From the NCBI GenBank assembly GCA_964017145.1, contig OZ024851.1, positions 1,612,001 through 1,676,000 on the forward strand: a stretch of 64,000 bases of DNA, written 5' to 3'. The notes under the pieces are model-generated. The model had not been told where the DNA came from and did no database searches. It saw only the letters and a list, made by a program, of their open reading frames with translations. The translations under genes and the position numbers were made by a program. Position 1 is the first letter of the stretch. Every line of letters begins with the position of its first letter. Positions 60,029 through 64,000 of the stretch are shown here, one piece after another. Source of the stretch: Agrocybe praecox. Lineage: Eukaryota > Basidiomycota > Agaricomycetes > Agaricales > Agrocybaceae.

Positions 60029-60890
60029 TAAGGTAGAGGACACCCATGAGCAACCAACGTCACGTGTTTAGCGTGACAATGAACGAAAAAGGCGATTATG
60101 GTAAAGAATTTTAAAGATTTGTTTTTTGCAACAGAATGGTACTTCATTGGGAGATTTGGGCAAGAACATCATTTTTTTCAGGTCAGTATGTACCAAACTG
60201 AGCTTTGATCTCGCAAATCGCCCCATTGGACACCGAGATAAATGCGGAGTAACCCCCGAATCGAGGTAAATATGCACAGGACACACCTTCGTCATGCGGT
60301 GCACATGCTGAAAGGTATTAAGTTGCATATCTTACTGTAGTATCTCGTAATCTATTCCTTTCTCAAGCTTTACAATGGGAAAAAGAAAAAGAAGTCTTAC
60401 TGCACGCTTGAAAAATCTGCAGAGTCAATCAAAATTCACTGAAGAGCCTGTGCTCGAGACCCCTAGGACACCTAGTCCAAAGAAAAAGAAAAGATTGGGA
60501 CGAGTAAGCTGTTTATGAATTACTATGCTTTATATATTTAACATGTTCGGATTAAATGGTAATCAAGCCGCATGGGCTGCGAGGAAGTACAGGGGACATC
60601 GAGTACTTCCAGAGAGTCTCATGGATGAGATGGAGAAGGCTGGCATGGCATCTAAGTAGTGTTTTTCATGTTAAAGCCCCAATTTTAGTTATTTCTCTTT
60701 AAAGCTTACAGATCATGTTCCATATACCCTATAAAAAATGATGTTCTTGATCGATTTGAGGATTAAGTCGAAGTGCCCTCGAAATCGACGTCGCCGTGTC
60801 CTTCAGAGAACTTATCGCCTTATTTGATTGGGATGTCACGAAAAAGTAACGACATGTGACGTTGGTTGCTCATGGGTGTCCTCTACCTTA
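60029..60890. mobile_element. TA-flanked inverted-repeat element carrying a Lys-rich gene remnant
   Basis: Perfect 33-base inverted ends (60031-60063 and 60856-60888) begin AGGTAGAGGACACCCATGAG. TA flanks both sides (60029-60030 and 60889-60890), as for Tc1/mariner/pogo-type insertion. Inside, 60375-60503 encodes MGKRKRSLTARLKNLQSQ and ends in a KKKKRLGR basic tail at a good GTAAGC donor. The obvious following exon (AWAARKYRGHRVLPESLMDE, ending 60660) is in an incompatible phase. It appears to be a non-autonomous derivative with a broken passenger gene. Confidence 0.8.
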
Positions 60891-61285
60891 GTGAATATTT
60901 GGCTGTGCACGTAGTGTGATCATCGATGGCTGCAACACTGAAACGGTCACGTGAAATTCGCGTGATGCGTCGCGTCGCAATCGTAATTTAAATTTACCCC
61001 GAGACAAGCCTCCCGAGCTACATTCCACCACCTTAGCTAGCCTGATACGCGTCGATAAGTGAACTGACTTGAGAATATGGGCACAGATCAACGTACATCA
61101 ACGCAGAACTGACGATATCCGTGAGCTTAGAAGTGCCAATATAACCCAGAGCTACTGCTACTAGTTTTCTTAATGAAATGAGAAATAGGAGATAAAACAT
61201 TCTCTGATATATATTTCACATTTGGATATTTGGATAATTTGTACATGTTTTAAACCGGTTATATGAGTTATACTATCACCATATC

Positions 61286-63452
61286 TCACTGATCAGTATC
61301 GACATAATCGCGGATCAATTGCGCTGTCTCAGGGCTTCGAGGTGTAATAGTACACTTGTAAGTCACAGGGTATCTGTGAAGAGGTGAAACGATCCTCCCA
61401 TAAATACATGCGAACAGTGCTCTTACGTTATTGTTCCACTTGTAAACTCGGCTTTGAGCTTTATAGGCTTCCCATGTTCGTCAAGAGGAGGGGCGATGTT
61501 GTAAACGGCAAGAACAGAAGATATAGTCGAGTAGAGTGAGTTGTCGCTCATATGTCTCCCAGGACATATGCTATATATGGTTGATAATTTTATGTCTATT
61601 TTCCCAAGAATTTATAGAAGGTTTACTCACCGACGTCCAAATCCAAAAGCTGCAACATCGGGATTTCTAACGTCTGGATCTAGCTGGCCATTCTTCAAGT
61701 ACCTCTCCGGGTTATACTTACATGGGTTTTCAAAAACGTTAGGATCGTGTAATATAGACCTGTCAATGTCTGTCAAGCATTGGCTCACTCAATTTAAAAT
61801 ACCGTGAAAGAATATACCAGGAGTTTCCAAGGATAACGGTACCTTTAGGAATGAAATATCCGTCATATTCATCATCGTTTGAAGATGCATGCGGTACCGC
61901 TAAGATATGGTATCGGTCATTGTAAGCTGAACTGGATGTAACCAACGACGTACCAAGGGGTAAAACAACATTCCATCGCATCGTCTCTCTGACCAGAGCA
62001 TTAGTGTAAGGTAAATCCTTGCGATCGGTGAAGTCGGGAAGTCTGTTGGGGCCTACAACTCTATCCAATTCTTCCTGCGCCTTCTTCTGTACGTTGGGGT
62101 GAAGCGCCATCGCCAAAAAGAACTTTTGTACTGAAGATACAGTCTGCAACCGATGAAAGTGGTCCTAGTGAGATATTTAAATGTAATACAGATGAATTCT
62201 GAGATTACAGTATCGGCGCCTCCTAAATACAGGGATTTCTGTGAGTCTAAAAGGCTATCAAATGTGTATGACAGTGCACATACCAAAATAAGCAACTGCC
62301 GCGACATTCTTGGCGATTACTCTTTCCTCTTCGCAAAGAGGGTCGCCTTGGGGAGGTAACCGCTCTATTAAATTCACTGCCACGGAAGGCGGTGCTATGC
62401 CAGCTTTCTAAAACATACGATGGATAAGTACCCATAAGCTAACATATAACTTGGTAAATAAATACCATTTCGTCTTCAATGCGCTTGAATGGTATCTCTC
62501 CAACATCCTCGTTTACCTCACTCCACATTCGGGCTTTACGCTTGAAGCCCGCGCCAGGAAGCCACGATGGAATGTGTTTCAGAAAAGGAAAGAAATCGAC
62601 CATGTATGACCCGGGCACTGCAGCTGCCGAGAATCCATCGAGTGCCACTTCTGCACGGGAAATGTATGGATCGTCGGATTCCTTGACTTCAATTCCGTAT
62701 AGGACCCTCATGATAGTAGCAGAGAATGTTCTTCAAAAGAGGAACCAATGCCGTTTCAGTGCTTTATACTCTTCGCGCAACGATTTAACTCACTGTCGTA
62801 CATGGCGCAAGAAGTTGTCCGGATCGACCAGTAAACGATGAAGGAAAGCCCTGGTTTCGCGAGCTTGTATGGGTTGATAACGATGCACTGTGTTCCGGTG
62901 AAAGTACTCGTTGAAGGAGCGACGGTGACGTCGCCACATCGCACCGTAAGGCATCATAACAAGATAATCGTTCCAGTGCATCCTTAATGGAGAAAACAAA
63001 TCGGTAAGTACGCAAAATCATGATTGGCAGTGGATCATCTCATCGACATACAAATCGGTCATCATCAGCATCTGAACTCTGTCAGAATAATTGAACGATC
63101 ACTTTTCAAAAACATCATTCGCCCTTTCTACAGAATTCAAAACAAGGAACTTCTGTCCCATAACCTCGAAATAAAACATATCACCTATAGTCCGACAAAT
63201 GTTATCATACCTGCAGCTAGAGAAAATCGGACACATACCATAAACCTTTGCCCATTCACTGTAAGTAATCCAAGGCTTCTGTGAGGGCATCTGGAAGACA
63301 ATTCCCACAATTGGCCATCCTTTCGGGCCTGGGGGAAGAGAGAGGTTCTTCGGATTGCGAGAGGAGTCAGACTTTGATTTCTGCAGCGTTAAGTAAAATA
63401 CCAGGGAAGAAATTGCGATCGAAAGAATCACTGCCTCTACCTGGCCGTTCAT
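61286..63452 (-). pseudogene. Cytochrome P450 (P450-3) with in-frame TGA
   Basis: The minus-strand exon chain from 63452 encodes an N-terminal anchor, PPGPKGWPIVGIVFQMP, C-helix MWRRHRRSFNEYF, I-helix GGADT, K-helix ExxR in RETMRW, DGYFIPKGTVILGNSW and heme loop FGFGRRICPG, ending TAQLIRDYVDTDQ. All junctions I checked keep phase. The single lesion is a TGA at 63099-63101 where the family has Arg in the FEKRSxxYSDR segment, consistent with CGA to TGA. Early splicing at the GTGATC there keeps phase but deletes the YSDR-to-TDL strand. The copy is probably inactive, recently. The 60891-61285 spacer is empty. Confidence 0.75.
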
Positions 63453-63509
63453 TTCGAAGTTGCGAGGGCATGTTTAAAGCATGCCTAGACATTATAAGGA
63501 GGGAACTAT

Positions 63510-64000
63510 AATTAGAAACTTGACAGCGTGAGATTACTAGTTCTATTTTTTGTTGTGGCGCTTTTTTCGAGAACTTCAGTTAACGGGCTTAGTCCCGACG
63601 GGTAGTATACACATATACAGGGCGAGATAAGCTTGTGTCCCTCAAGTTGCAAACCTATAAACATTCCTTACATACGCCTCAAGTGCGAATACATACATTA
63701 GATAAAGTAAGGTTTCCAAATTGGGCTTCAAATCTGAGAGTTATTCTGCAAACATCTGCCTTTTTACGAGACCTGAGGAACGAAGGAACTAATTTAAACG
63801 TGTACGCCGATTGTGTGCCGATAGATACGTACGCTAGGCCTTCATGAGTCCCAAACTTATCGGATAAGTAAGCCTCTCCGTGAATCACCGTTTACACTCA
63901 TTTGTTTAAAACGTATGTCATAAAACTATAATTTACTCACACTCGCGCTCTTGTGACGATTTATTTAAAACAAATTGAAAAGGACTTTCCGAGTGTATTA
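63510..64000. other. Window edge, no gene seen
   Basis: Only short open frames on both strands, without motifs or splice structure, are present upstream of P450-3. Confidence 0.35.

Overview
The window is nuclear DNA of a filamentous basidiomycete, most likely an Agaricomycete. Genes are split by many 45-70 base GT-AG introns, some exons are very short, and several families seen here are typical of mushroom-forming fungi: heavily intronated P450s, a UbiA-type membrane enzyme, a DUF6534-type membrane protein, an M35 peptidyl-Lys metalloprotease and a large helical plus TPR protein. No rRNA, tRNA or CRISPR array was recognised. Exon coordinates were joined by hand and checked for reading phase.

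Layout. 1-4.3 kb: three lineage-specific genes (a 5'-cut gene, an RNase H1 N-terminal-domain protein and a 662-residue AT-hook protein). 4.3-8.1 kb: gene-free, with a 580 bp inverted-repeat element and the end of an LTR element. 8.1-10.4 kb: a possible mini-gene and TYR1 (prephenate dehydrogenase). 10.4-15 kb: a dispersed repeat, a GNAT acetyltransferase, a decayed EF-hand-like gene and a TA-flanked MITE. 16-19.2 kb: a secreted M35 protease followed by a 1.7 kb inverted-repeat element.

19.7-32.1 kb is a candidate specialised-metabolism locus: an intact P450, a UbiA-family membrane prenyltransferase or terpene cyclase, a class 3 aldehyde dehydrogenase and a damaged DUF6534-type gene. A plausible logic is UbiA scaffold formation, P450 hydroxylation, then aldehyde oxidation; the product cannot be predicted. 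Two more P450 genes at 48.8-51.7 and 61.3-63.5 kb each carry an in-frame stop in an otherwise phase-perfect exon chain.

33.1-38.7 kb is a complete Mutator-like element (MULE) with inverted ends, a perfect 9 bp target duplication, an intact 926-residue transposase and a divergent 371-residue companion protein with two zinc-finger-like motifs. 39.6-41.5 kb is another complete inverted-repeat element with a 6 bp target duplication. 41.7-48.1 kb is repeat-rich (dispersed repeats, decayed duplicated blocks, a 17 bp minisatellite). 48.8-59.6 kb holds P450-2, a broken M35 copy, HIS5 (histidinol-phosphate aminotransferase) and a 1115-residue helical/TPR gene. 60-60.9 kb is a TA-flanked element, and P450-3 follows.

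The strongest leads are the two-gene MULE, the UbiA/P450/ALDH locus, and a group of transposons that share TAT-starting termini and 6 bp target duplications.
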